Positions 1 through 7,863 of a DNA stretch of 48,110 nucleotides are shown in pieces. This DNA is from an uncultured Bacteroides sp. (GTDB lineage: Bacteria; Bacteroidota; Bacteroidia; Cytophagales; Cyclobacteriaceae), in NCBI GenBank assembly GCA_902168185.1, contig CABHOV010000005.1, positions 1 to 48,110 on the forward strand. The letters run 5' to 3'. The position numbers and the translations under genes are program-made. How positions within the stretch are numbered: position 1 is the stretch's first letter; each line of letters opens with the position of its first letter. A model generated the notes under the pieces. The model ran no database searches and had not been told where the DNA came from. It worked only from the letters and a program-made list of their open reading frames with translations.

Positions 1-23
1 TGGGCGTTCGTATCGATTTTTAA
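1..23 (+). CDS. C-terminal end of a SusC-like TonB-dependent receptor (partial)
   Basis: The frame starting at base 3 reads GVRIDF and stops with TAA at 21-23. A final beta-strand ending in an aromatic residue, here F, is typical of TonB-dependent outer membrane receptors. The stop lies 47 bp before a SusD gene, where SusC is normally found. Only six residues are visible, so the call rests mostly on context. Confidence 0.55.
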
Positions 24-70
24 AGTACACCTCAATTCACTTCTCAGTTCACGTCTTAATTATTACTTCT

Positions 71-1420
71 ATGAACAGACTATATATCGTTATTATACTT
101 CTGGCTATTCTATCCTGTAGGGAAGACTACCTGGAAAAGAAACCTGATAAGTCCCTGGTGGTGCCTACGACGTTATCGGACCTGGAGGCCTTGCTCAACA
201 ATACCACGGTGATGAACGAAGCTCCGGGACTTGCTATACTGGGCGTGGATGACTTTTTTATGAGCGATGAAGGCTACCAGGGATTTACGGACCCCATCGA
301 GCAGTATGGCTATATCTGGGAAAGTGATCTATACCATGGTCAGCAATCTTTTTCAGAGTGGTCATCTCCCTATCGCCAGATATTTTATGCCAACACGGTG
401 CTGGAAGCACTTGGAGAGATCGCCATCGAGGCCGGGAACAAAGTACAATGGGAAACTATAAAAGGGCGCGCCTTATTTCATCGGGCCTTCTGTCATTACC
501 AGCTGGCCCAGCTTTTCTGTGCGCCCTATACGGGCGAAAACCTCAACGACCCGGGTATACCGCTCCGGCTGAATGCAGATATAGATGCAGCGGTTAGCCG
601 TTCATCTATAGGGCAAACGTACGATCAGATTCTCAAAGACCTCAAGGAAGCTGAAGAGCTCTTGCCTCTGAGGGTACCTTCGCGTACGCAGCCTACGGCT
701 GGCTCGGCAAAGGCCATGCTGGCGATCGTATATATGGCGACGGGCAGCTATGCAGAAGCCGAACAGTATGCATCAGCTGCGCTGGATCTTGATAGCACAC
801 TGCTAGACTATAATGAATTAAATTCTGCTGCACGGCTTCCCATCGGCCGCTACAACGAGGAAGTAATCTTTCATTCCATCTCTAACTATTACTCATTCCC
901 TTACTCGGCCATGGCTTTTATCGACACTACGCTGTTGGCCTCTTACGATGAGAACGATTTACGCAAATCTGTTTTCTTTCGGATGCGCGATGTTAACCGC
1001 TATACCTTCAAAGGATATTACTCAGGAGCGTACTCGCTCTTTATAGGTATTGCCATTGATGAAATTTACCTGGTGCGCGCTGAAGCACGCGTTCGGAGTA
1101 ATGATATACCCGGAGCCGTAGAAGATTTAAATGCACTGCTGGTAAAGCGATGGAAGTCGGATACGTATATACCCATAGGGGAGAAGAGTGCTGATGAACT
1201 GCTGGCGATGGTTCTTTTGGAAAAACAAAAGGAGCTCGTCTTTCGCCCTGCGCGCTGGACAGACTTAAGAAGACTAAACCAGGAAAGCAAACATCAGCGC
1301 ACGCTGCAGCGTACACTAAACGGTATACTTTATACACTTCCTCCCAATGACAGGCGATATGTATATCCGATACCTGCCGATGAGATAACGCTCAGTGGTA
1401 TAGAGCAAAATGAACGGTAA
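71..1420 (+). CDS. SusD/RagB family nutrient-binding outer membrane lipoprotein
   Basis: This 449-residue protein should bind an oligosaccharide or other nutrient at the cell surface and pass it to a SusC-type TonB receptor; the end of such a gene lies just upstream. A short hydrophobic signal ends in the lipobox LAILSC, so Cys16 is the predicted lipidation site. The N-terminal EDYLEKKP segment, the RALFHRAFCHYQLAQLF helix (around residue 135), the middle TPR-like helices and the C-terminal EKQKELVFRPARWTDLRRLN segment are all typical of SusD_RagB. It is somewhat shorter than many SusD proteins (often 480-600 residues). The substrate cannot be read from the sequence, and no glycosidase or other utilisation gene is in the window. 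The next gene follows within 11 bp, so the two are probably co-transcribed. Confidence 0.93.
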   Translation: MNRLYIVIILLAILSCREDYLEKKPDKSLVVPTTLSDLEALLNNTTVMNEAPGLAILGVDDFFMSDEGYQGFTDPIEQYGYIWESDLYHGQQSFSEWSSPYRQIFYANTVLEALGEIAIEAGNKVQWETIKGRALFHRAFCHYQLAQLFCAPYTGENLNDPGIPLRLNADIDAAVSRSSIGQTYDQILKDLKEAEELLPLRVPSRTQPTAGSAKAMLAIVYMATGSYAEAEQYASAALDLDSTLLDYNELNSAARLPIGRYNEEVIFHSISNYYSFPYSAMAFIDTTLLASYDENDLRKSVFFRMRDVNRYTFKGYYSGAYSLFIGIAIDEIYLVRAEARVRSNDIPGAVEDLNALLVKRWKSDTYIPIGEKSADELLAMVLLEKQKELVFRPARWTDLRRLNQESKHQRTLQRTLNGILYTLPPNDRRYVYPIPADEITLSGIEQNER

Positions 1421-1430
1421 CGGTGAGCTT

Positions 1431-1841
1431 ATGAACAGTAAAAATATACTCATCGTCGATGACGAAGCTGTCAATCATCTGCTGTATCAGAAAATGCTGA
1501 ATTCTTCCGGGTGGTCCAACACGGTATACTGCGCCTATAATGGGGTGCAGGCACTGGAGATTTTAGAGATTCGCTGTCGAGAGGATCTGGTGATACCGGA
1601 TCTTATACTGTTGGATTTGCATATGCCACGCATGGATGGTATTGAATTTATGGTTGCCCTGCGAGGCATTGAATGCCTGGAAGGCAAGCATGACAAGATT
1701 GTGATTGCCGTGGTAACGGCTTCGATGGACCCTCTAGAATTTGAGAAGGCGCGATCGCTTGGCGTGCGTCATATATTCAGCAAGCCACTCAACAAAGTAC
1801 AATTGGAATCCATCAGCAAGATGGAGTTTGATGAAGCATAA
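1431..1841 (+). CDS. Single-domain response regulator (CheY-like receiver)
   Basis: A receiver domain with no output domain, 136 residues from the chosen start. Acidic-pocket residues Asp10/Asp11, the phospho-acceptor Asp62 in LLDLHMP, a Thr in VVTASM and the conserved Lys in FSKPLN are all present, so it should be phosphorylatable. An upstream ATG at 1410 overlaps the susD stop. I prefer ATG 1431 because GGTGAG lies just before it and the receiver fold begins at once with KNILIVDDE. Stand-alone receivers usually act by protein contact or in a phosphorelay. A receiver joined to a susCD unit is unusual, since sus loci are more often controlled by hybrid kinases, SusR or sigma/anti-sigma pairs. 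The cognate kinase is not in the window. Confidence 0.9.
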   Translation: MNSKNILIVDDEAVNHLLYQKMLNSSGWSNTVYCAYNGVQALEILEIRCREDLVIPDLILLDLHMPRMDGIEFMVALRGIECLEGKHDKIVIAVVTASMDPLEFEKARSLGVRHIFSKPLNKVQLESISKMEFDEA

Positions 1842-1872
1842 AAAAGGAAGGGCAACATAACGTTGCCCTTCT
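1840..1872 (-). terminator. Intrinsic terminator for the minus-strand DUF6520/MauE unit
   Basis: A perfect 10-bp stem (GAAGGGCAAC at 1847-1856 with GTTGCCCTTC at 1862-1871) has a 5-base loop. Read on the minus strand it is followed by a run of T (complement of A at 1840-1845). On the plus strand the downstream flank is A-rich, so it fits the minus-strand gene best. It overlaps the end of the convergent response regulator gene. Confidence 0.8.
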
Positions 1873-1888
1873 AAAAAAAAACTAAGTC

Positions 1889-2149
1889 CTAAGGCATGGG
1901 AGAATACGTGCCTGAGACTTGTGTTCCGGCTATCGGGTTGCCATTGGAATCAAACAACTGTGTACAGACAAGAGAACTTGCCGAACATCGATAGTCACTG
2001 CCCTGTACCTGGCCGGTGACATCTATCCAGGTGCCATTTTGATTGGCACGTTTGGTCTGGGGTAAATCTGCTTTGCTGGCAGCACCAAAAGCAAGTACCG
2101 TTCCCAGTACCAATGCAAAGACGGGAAAAACTCTTAGCAACTTGTTCAT
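1889..2149 (-). CDS. DUF6520-like small secreted protein
   Basis: An 86-residue protein starting MNKLLRVFPVFALVLGT, with a clear signal peptide ending near AFGAASKA. The mature part is about 60 residues with two cysteines (YRCSASSLVCTQ) and ends in VSGTYSPMP. Size, signal and the closing Cys-containing sequence resemble the Bacteroidota DUF6520 family, which has no known function; I assign it from memory at moderate confidence. The ATG at 2149 is preferred over the upstream ATG at 2188 because only the shorter form begins directly with the signal peptide. It lies downstream of the MauE-like gene on the same strand and ends at a terminator. DUF6520 and MauE-like genes often sit together in this phylum. 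Confidence 0.75.
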   Translation of the reverse strand: MNKLLRVFPVFALVLGTVLAFGAASKADLPQTKRANQNGTWIDVTGQVQGSDYRCSASSLVCTQLFDSNGNPIAGTQVSGTYSPMP

Positions 2150-2304
2150 ATTAATTGGATGCTTTTTTGACATCTCAAAAAGCATCAAAACGTCTGTGTA
2201 TTAAAAATAATTGCTTACTCTTTTTCAGGTTTTCAGCTTTACCCTGTCTTCCGCTGATCAGGCGGAATGTTACCGCGGTATATTTTTAAGCGATGCCGAT
2301 GAAT

Positions 2305-2718
2305 TCATTTTTCCCTCTGCGTGCGATACCCTATATAGGCAAGCGCTGCCGCCAGGATATTTATTGTCAGGTGCGCGGTCCAGTTCAATTGCTTTGCTAT
2401 ACCGGCGCAGGCGCAGGGTATATATTCAAAAGCATCGGACAAGATGAGGGTGACATATACGGTATATACTGTCACCAGTAGAAAGGCAATCAGAAAACCG
2501 CACTTCCTGGACTTGTCAAACAAAAGCAAGGCAGCGATGAACAGTTCAATACAGGGTATCGTCCATGTTGCAAGGCTGGTTAACCACCTGGGAAGAGGCT
2601 GGTTGTGCATCTGCGAGGAGAACTCTGAAAAATCGATCAGTTTATATAGGCCGGTATAGATAAACAGGGATACCAATACGGCGGCTATCAAATGAACATA
2701 CGCTCTTTGCTGTACCAT
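2305..2718 (-). CDS. MauE/DoxX-like integral membrane protein
   Basis: A 137-residue protein with four predicted transmembrane helices (about residues 8-24, 50-67, 74-96 and 115-130). The Cys-x-Cys pair C102/C104 in the PCACAG loop before the last helix matches the conserved cysteines of MauE-like proteins. That family is linked to periplasmic thiol-disulfide chemistry, originally in methylamine dehydrogenase maturation. In Bacteroidota the homologues are widespread and their substrates unknown. The downstream DUF6520-like peptide also carries two cysteines and could be a client (inference). The gene lies directly downstream of one copy of the inverted leader repeat, which reaches its start codon. 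Confidence 0.82.
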   Translation of the reverse strand: MVQQRAYVHLIAAVLVSLFIYTGLYKLIDFSEFSSQMHNQPLPRWLTSLATWTIPCIELFIAALLLFDKSRKCGFLIAFLLVTVYTVYVTLILSDAFEYIPCACAGIAKQLNWTAHLTINILAAALAYIGYRTQREK

Positions 2719-3133
2719 GTGAATAGGGATGTATACAGTATATAAACAGTGAAAACATTATAAACCCTACCCTGTGATGTAAATTTATTTTGCTCTTGAA
2801 TGATATCGTTATCCGGTATCGCATTGTGATCACTGGTATTATCTGGTATCACATTGTGATCACTGGTATTATCCGGTATCACATTGTCACTACCCATATA
2901 TACTACAATACAAAATTGGTGGTATAGCATGCATGACATGTTGCAACACCTGCTATATATACTATCGTGAAGGAATGTTTTAGCCTTTTTTTGACTATTC
3001 TGGTATATACGAACAATCGCAATTCGATGTCAGAAGATGCTGATACGCTCGGAGAAAAAATAAATTTACATCACAGGGTAGGGTTTATCTAAATTTTGCT
3101 GTTTATACTATTGCAGATATCTCCATTCACATG
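2716..3133. repeat. Inverted duplication of the MauE leader; candidate invertible segment
   Basis: The minus-strand leader of the MauE-like gene (2793 down to 2716) recurs in the opposite orientation at 3055-3133. A 32-bp core (2760-2791 and 3057-3088) is a perfect inverted repeat. Outside it similarity is partial but continues through CTGTTTATA to TTCAC-ATG at both ends. In the right copy that ATG is followed at once by TAA, so it encodes nothing. About 265 bp lie between the cores. Inside each core is TAAATTTA, close to the Bacteroidota -7 consensus TAnnTTTG. The right copy points at the conjugation genes. Perfect cores in degraded flanks fit either site-specific inversion or a duplicated promoter under constraint. 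Confidence 0.75.
2813..2890. repeat. 30-bp tandem direct repeat, 2.6 copies
   Basis: Units start at 2813, 2843 and 2873, each of the form (C)YGGTATCRCATTGTGATC followed by ACTGGTATTAT; the third is cut after 18 bp. Each full unit contains the palindrome GTGATCAC. The array sits between the inverted leader copies, just upstream of the MauE promoter region, so it could be a cluster of regulator sites. A short minus-strand reading frame across it encodes a 10-residue repeat but has no other sign of being a gene. Confidence 0.85.
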
Positions 3134-3397
3134 TAACAAACTAGCGAGGGTTAATCCCGGTATATGTGATCCTGGTCTTATCGAATGATTTGTTGAATAT
3201 ATACCCCTTCCGGTGCCGGTGTGGCAAACCAGCATTTGTACTGGACGGGGAAGCTACTTCCGTGACGATTTGTAAACGTTAAAATAAAAGCGAAATCATA
3301 TGACAAAGACCCGATATATAGTATATGCTACAGGTGAGTGCGAACATCTGTTCCGACGTGCCAGACGAAATGTATCACACCATTACAATCATTTCTG
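3089..3397. other. Leader of the mobilization/transfer operon; possible oriT region
   Basis: This stretch contains no convincing gene. It holds the decayed right end of the MauE-leader copy, a direct repeat CCGGTGCCGGTG near 3212, a small hairpin CCAG/CTGG around 3229-3244 and a hairpin GGAAG-CTA-CTTCC at 3249-3261. Short hairpins immediately upstream of relaxosome and relaxase genes are where oriT is often found, but no nic site can be recognised by eye. Confidence 0.3.
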
Positions 3398-3802
3398 ATG
3401 ACACGCAGGAGAGTAGATATAGCAAAGCGCCTCGTTCGCCAGATCGGCGTGCGACTGCCCAAGTCATTCTATGAGAAAATGGAAGGATGGCTGGCCAACA
3501 GCAACTGCCGCTCGGTAAGCGAGCTGGCCCGCGCTATCCTTTGCAAAGAAGAAATTATCTGGTATCACAAAGATGCATCACGTGATGCTATAGCCATCGA
3601 GCTGGCAGCAATCCGCAAGGAGCTGCATGCGATCGAGGCTATCATCTACCAGGTGCGCTGCGACTTCAACCAAACACAATTTCCGGATCAAAAGGTATAT
3701 GAAGCCCTGAAAATTTTGGATGAGTATAGGAAAGTCGGCGACAAGGTTCAACAACTGGAGACGGTACTTAAAACACTTCATGAAAAATGGTTGCAAAAGT
3801 GA
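3398..3802 (+). CDS. MobC-like relaxosome accessory protein (ribbon-helix-helix)
   Basis: From ATG 3398 the product is 134 residues. The stretch VRLPKSFYEKMEGWLANSNC followed by SVSELARAIL is a typical ribbon-helix-helix region of small plasmid mobilization proteins; the C-terminal half is a coiled-coil-like helix (AIELAAIRKELHAIEAII). Such proteins bind oriT and help the relaxase melt and nick DNA. An upstream in-frame ATG at 3338 would add 20 residues without similarity to the fold, so I chose the internal start. The gene overlaps the relaxase gene by 16 bp, consistent with translational coupling. In Bacteroides naming this would be MobA or MobC-like; I leave the symbol blank because usage differs. 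Confidence 0.85.
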   Translation: MTRRRVDIAKRLVRQIGVRLPKSFYEKMEGWLANSNCRSVSELARAILCKEEIIWYHKDASRDAIAIELAAIRKELHAIEAIIYQVRCDFNQTQFPDQKVYEALKILDEYRKVGDKVQQLETVLKTLHEKWLQK

Positions 3803-5049
3803 TGGGTGGAAAATCAGTACAGAATGCTCTTAAATACAATGAGCAGAAAGTAGCGAAAGGCAAAGCATGCTGCCTGCAGGCTAATTTGTTTAAAGTAGAT
3901 ATAGATGCGCTCAGCTTTGCAGATAAGCTCGGTCGCTTTGTGGCCTTACACGAACGTAACCGCAGGGCAAAGACCAATACTCTTCACGTGTCTCTGAATT
4001 TTGCCATCGGTGAGAAGCTGGACCAGGCAATGTTAAAACGGATTGCCTCAACCTATATGGAGCGGATCGGATTTGCCGATCAACCTTACCTGGTATATGA
4101 ACACTTTGACGCAGCACATCCTCACCTGCACATTGTCAGCTCGCGCATTCGCAGTGACGGCAACCAGATCTCCATATATCGTCCGGGCAGGGGCATCTGT
4201 GAAACGGCTGCTCGCCAATTGGAAATCGAGTTAGGACTGGTACAGGCCGCGTGTAAAGGCAAACCCTTGATTGAAGGTATCGGTCCGGCGGCCATGCAAA
4301 AAGCTGTCTACGGCACGTGCGAAACCAAGCGAAGCATTGAAGATATAGTGCGTGCCGTCACGCAAGGCTATAAATACACTTCGCTTGCCGAGCTCAACGC
4401 AGTCTTAGGACATTTTCAGGTGATGGCGATCCGTGGCAGCGTAGGTTCTAAAATGTATGAGAACGGAGGCCTTATATATAGTCTCATCGATGAAAAGGGA
4501 AAGCGCATGGGGGTACCCATAAAAGCAAGTGCTATATATGGCAAACCGACCCTTAAGTTTTTGGAGAAACAGTTTAAACTCAACAAGATACTTGGTGAGT
4601 CTCACCAGCAGGTACTGCTGCATGCTATTGACCAGGTATTGAGGCCGGGTACTATAGTCTCTGTCGAGCAGTTTAAAAACGCACTCGCAAAATTCAATAT
4701 TGCCGTATTGCCCCAAGCCGGCAGTGAAGGGAAAGCCTTCGAGATAACCTATATAGATAACCGCACCGGGTGTGTTTTCAGTAGCCATGATCTGGGCGAA
4801 CGCTATAGAACCAGTGCTATTCTTGACCGGTTATCCGCTGCGCGGGACCGGGCAAAGTCTCTCAGCCCTATATATACGCTCGACCCCAGCGATCACAAAC
4901 AGCCTACTGATAGCAGCCCGAGCGCAATGAATACTTTGGCTCGCACCCTACGTGATCTTGTCACGGCAGATGATACCCTGGCAGGTTCTATGGAAGGAAC
5001 CTTGAAAATTCAGCGTAAGAGAAGAAGGAAGAGAGCACGCAGGCTATAA
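3787..5049 (+). CDS. MOBP-type relaxase / mobilization nuclease
   Basis: This 420-residue protein should nick one strand at oriT and pilot it into the recipient. The relaxase domain fills about residues 1-160. It has an early motif (MGGKSVQNALKYNEQK, with Tyr17 a candidate nucleophile), a second His motif (LHVSLNF, His67), and the metal-binding three-His motif AHPHLHIVSSRI with His111, His113 and His115. The C-terminal part is less conserved and ends in a strongly basic tail (RKRRRKRARRL), plausible for DNA binding. Length and layout match Bacteroidota MobB/relaxase proteins of conjugative elements. It overlaps the upstream accessory gene and lies just before the coupling protein. It appears intact. 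Confidence 0.93.
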   Translation: MVAKVMGGKSVQNALKYNEQKVAKGKACCLQANLFKVDIDALSFADKLGRFVALHERNRRAKTNTLHVSLNFAIGEKLDQAMLKRIASTYMERIGFADQPYLVYEHFDAAHPHLHIVSSRIRSDGNQISIYRPGRGICETAARQLEIELGLVQAACKGKPLIEGIGPAAMQKAVYGTCETKRSIEDIVRAVTQGYKYTSLAELNAVLGHFQVMAIRGSVGSKMYENGGLIYSLIDEKGKRMGVPIKASAIYGKPTLKFLEKQFKLNKILGESHQQVLLHAIDQVLRPGTIVSVEQFKNALAKFNIAVLPQAGSEGKAFEITYIDNRTGCVFSSHDLGERYRTSAILDRLSAARDRAKSLSPIYTLDPSDHKQPTDSSPSAMNTLARTLRDLVTADDTLAGSMEGTLKIQRKRRRKRARRL

Positions 5050-5077
5050 CGATATGAAAGCTATAACTATATACTCT

Positions 5078-7018
5078 ATGCAAACCGGGGAAAATGAGCA
5101 GGCACTTCGCCAGATAATAGACATGACGCGCTTATGCAGCATCGTGATACTGATGTTGCACTTTTATTACTATTGCTATGATGCTTTGTACGGCTGGGGA
5201 TATACCCTTGCGTTTATAGACCGCATGATCGTAAACATCGCCCGCACCGGCCTGTTTACCTCCATCTGGCCATCGAAGTTTTTCTCACTTGCCTTGCTTT
5301 TGGTCTCCCTTGTTGGAGCAAGAGGAAGGAAAGATGAAAAAATCACCATGCGCTCCGCGATAATCCTGCTGGCAGGAGGGATCGTTGTATTTCTCACCGG
5401 TCACTGGCTGCTGCCTACAGGCGTAACGGTTCCGGTAAAAGAAAGTATATATATAGGGTTGGAAGTGAGCGGGTATATTTTAGTGCTCACCGGTGGCACC
5501 TGGCTGTCACGCCTGATTACTTTACGTTTGGATAATGATATCTTCAACACGCTAAATGAATCTTTTCCCCAGGAAGAAAGGTGCCTTGAAAATGAATACT
5601 CGATTAACCTTCCCGCGCAATATATACTCAAAGGACGCCGGCGCAAAAGCTGGATTAACTTCATCAATCCCTTTCGCGCACTGCTCGTGATCGGTACACC
5701 CGGTGCAGGGAAGTCATACTTTGTTATACGCCATATCATCACCCAGCACATCAGCAAGGGCTTTAGTATGTTCATTTATGATTTCAAGTACGATGACCTT
5801 TCCCGGATCGCCTATAACACGCTTTTGAAATATAGTCATCGCTACAAGGTCTCACCGAAATTCTATGTAATCGAGTTCGACAAGATCATGCACCGCTGCA
5901 ATCCACTCGACCCGGTAACCATGGAAGATATCACCGACGCCAGTGAGTCCTCGCGCACCATCATGCTGGGACTTAACCGCGACTGGATAAAACGACAGGG
6001 AGACTTCTTTGTCGAATCGCCCATCAATTTCGTAACGGCCGTCATCTGGTTCCTGCGCAAATATAAGGATGGCAAGTACTGCACCTTGCCGCATGTGATC
6101 GAGCTTATGCAGACCGAGTATAAAACCATGTTTCCTTTACTGCGGACAGAACCCGAGATCGATGTGCTCATCAACCCTTTTGAATCCGCCTATAGTCACG
6201 AAGCATGGGAGCAACTCGAAGGCCAGATCGCCTCGGCCAAGATTGCCATGGCCAGGTTGTCTTCACCACCGCTATACTATATACTTTCCGGAAATGACTT
6301 CACCCTCGACATCAATAACCCGGAGGAGCCCAAAATTATATGCATGGGTAATAATCCGCAGAAGCAACAGATTTTTGGCGCCGTGTTATCCTTATATATA
6401 TCGCGGGTAATCAAACTGGTAAATAAAAAAGGAAAGCTCAAGAGCAGCCTGATCTTCGATGAGTTTCCGACCGTATACTTTAACAACATCGATAGCCTCA
6501 TTGCAACGGCCCGCTCAAACAAAGTGGCCACGACACTTGCCGTGCAGGATTACTCCCAGCTCAAGAAAGACTATGGCCGCGACCAGGCTGAAGTGATCAT
6601 GAACATTGTCGGCAACGTGATCAGCGGACAGGTAGTAGGGGATACCGCTAAATTTTTATCCGAGCGTTTCGGAAGAATTGTCCAGGAGCGGACCAGTGTT
6701 TCGGTTAATAGTAACGATACATCCGTAAGCCGGTCGACACACCTGGATGCAGCCATTCCACCTTCCAGGATCGCGGCGCTTTCGTCGGGTGAATTTGTAG
6801 GCATCGTAGCCGATGACCCCGAGCAAAAAATAGTGCTGAAAGTTTTTCATGCCGAGGTCCTCAACGATCACGCTGCACTGGAAAGAGAAGAGAAATCGTA
6901 TCAACCTATTCCACCGGTGCGCGCTGACCTTTCCGAAGAGATCCAGAGAATATATACCGCCATCAAGGATGACGTGCAGAGTATAATCGAAGATAAACTA
7001 AACATCACGCACAAATAA
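5078..7018 (+). CDS. VirD4/TraG-type coupling protein (Bacteroides MobC type)
   Basis: This ATPase should link the relaxase-DNA complex to the mating channel. The N-terminus (MQTGENEQALRQIIDMTRLC) is the usual start of Bacteroidota coupling proteins, so I use ATG 5078 rather than 5054. Four hydrophobic segments follow in about the first 150 residues. Walker A is GTPGAGKS at residues 206-213 and Walker B is SSLIFDEF with Asp461. A later segment (TTLAVQDYSQLKKDYG) matches the Q-containing motif of these ATPases, and QVVGDTAKFLSERFGR is the typical C-terminal motif. About 650 residues is normal for the family. It follows the relaxase by a few bases. Confidence 0.93.
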   Translation: MQTGENEQALRQIIDMTRLCSIVILMLHFYYYCYDALYGWGYTLAFIDRMIVNIARTGLFTSIWPSKFFSLALLLVSLVGARGRKDEKITMRSAIILLAGGIVVFLTGHWLLPTGVTVPVKESIYIGLEVSGYILVLTGGTWLSRLITLRLDNDIFNTLNESFPQEERCLENEYSINLPAQYILKGRRRKSWINFINPFRALLVIGTPGAGKSYFVIRHIITQHISKGFSMFIYDFKYDDLSRIAYNTLLKYSHRYKVSPKFYVIEFDKIMHRCNPLDPVTMEDITDASESSRTIMLGLNRDWIKRQGDFFVESPINFVTAVIWFLRKYKDGKYCTLPHVIELMQTEYKTMFPLLRTEPEIDVLINPFESAYSHEAWEQLEGQIASAKIAMARLSSPPLYYILSGNDFTLDINNPEEPKIICMGNNPQKQQIFGAVLSLYISRVIKLVNKKGKLKSSLIFDEFPTVYFNNIDSLIATARSNKVATTLAVQDYSQLKKDYGRDQAEVIMNIVGNVISGQVVGDTAKFLSERFGRIVQERTSVSVNSNDTSVSRSTHLDAAIPPSRIAALSSGEFVGIVADDPEQKIVLKVFHAEVLNDHAALEREEKSYQPIPPVRADLSEEIQRIYTAIKDDVQSIIEDKLNITHK

Positions 7019-7030
7019 ATATATATATCC

Positions 7031-7297
7031 ATGAGAACCTATATGTTCACATTTGCTTTCACGCTTGCGGACAACCGTGAAGGCGACACCAGCTCCGGGC
7101 GGCACGATAATCTCAACTGTACCGCCGAAACACTTGCTCAAGCTACCGGCCATTCAGGCAAATCCATCACGGGCGATTTCGATTCTGTGTCCACGTTGCA
7201 CTACAGAAAGACATGGTATACCACCAGCAGTAACGTGTGTATAACGCCAGGACAACGCAGTCTTCATCTCACAAACAAAACCAAAAGTATATGTTAA
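7031..7297 (+). CDS. Small hypothetical protein between coupling protein and tra genes
   Basis: An 88-residue frame beginning MRTYMFTFAFTLADNREGD. I do not recognise a family. In its favour: it starts 12 bp after the coupling protein stop, overlaps the next start by 7 bp (as in a coupled operon), and its codons favour C or G in third position like neighbouring genes. Against it: no clear domain, a Ser/Thr-rich composition, and a competing 63-residue frame at 7053-7244. Two cysteines (C30, C69) precede a C-terminal Cys. Treat as possible. Confidence 0.4.
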   Translation: MRTYMFTFAFTLADNREGDTSSGRHDNLNCTAETLAQATGHSGKSITGDFDSVSTLHYRKTWYTTSSNVCITPGQRSLHLTNKTKSIC

Positions 7298-7839
7298 CCT
7301 CCATTGCATGGCCAGAGTTCTTCACAGGAATGCTTGTAGCTGTGGTGCTTTACTACTGTGTAGTGACGTTGTTATTATACGCTGATGAAATCACCTGTCG
7401 GGTTAGATCGTGGTGGATGAAGCCTTTAGCGGAGTCACCGGGTCCCGTATCAAAAGGCTCTATACTGGGGGCTGCTGTCCCGGAGAACGCGCGGACTATC
7501 CGAACCTCAACGGAGAATGCAGAAGACCTGCGCTTCGACACGGATGAACCGGGTGAGCCTATCACACCGCCCAGGGTCAGAACCAATAGCCAGGCGCATG
7601 CTGTGGCCGAGCTCCTGGAGCACATCACCATTGTTTTTGAGCAAGCCTCTGGGAGCGCGGCAACGCCTGCCGAAATAGAGTCGCTGCTGGTCACGCTGCT
7701 CAGTCGTCACGGGACGCTGCGCGATACCTCTTACCAGGTAGCGGCAACGGCCTTCATCAGGGAGACCTCTCTCAAATTCCCAGGCCTGGCGATGTCGGAA
7801 GAACAGGCCGGAAGCCTATGGCTATCTATACCAACATAA
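7291..7839 (+). CDS. Membrane-anchored protein of the transfer operon, unknown function
   Basis: From ATG 7291 the protein has 182 residues. One transmembrane helix (FTGMLVAVVLYYCVVTLLLY, residues 10-29) is followed by a charged cytosolic part. A low-complexity Pro/Glu/Thr linker leads to a helical C-terminal domain (about residues 95-182). Proteins of this shape often lie between the coupling protein and TraE in Bacteroidota conjugation operons, but I know no function for them. An upstream in-frame ATG at 7237 would add 18 polar residues before the membrane helix and is less likely. Confidence 0.7.
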   Translation: MLTSIAWPEFFTGMLVAVVLYYCVVTLLLYADEITCRVRSWWMKPLAESPGPVSKGSILGAAVPENARTIRTSTENAEDLRFDTDEPGEPITPPRVRTNSQAHAVAELLEHITIVFEQASGSAATPAEIESLLVTLLSRHGTLRDTSYQVAATAFIRETSLKFPGLAMSEEQAGSLWLSIPT

Positions 7840-7863
7840 ACTCACACTTAACAAACTATATAT

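Noticed and set aside
2688-2939. 83-residue minus-strand frame encoding a repeated DNTSDHNVIP peptide
   Set aside because: The peptide repeat is only the translation of the 30-bp DNA repeat; no signal, domain or plausible start context, and it overlaps the MauE gene start.
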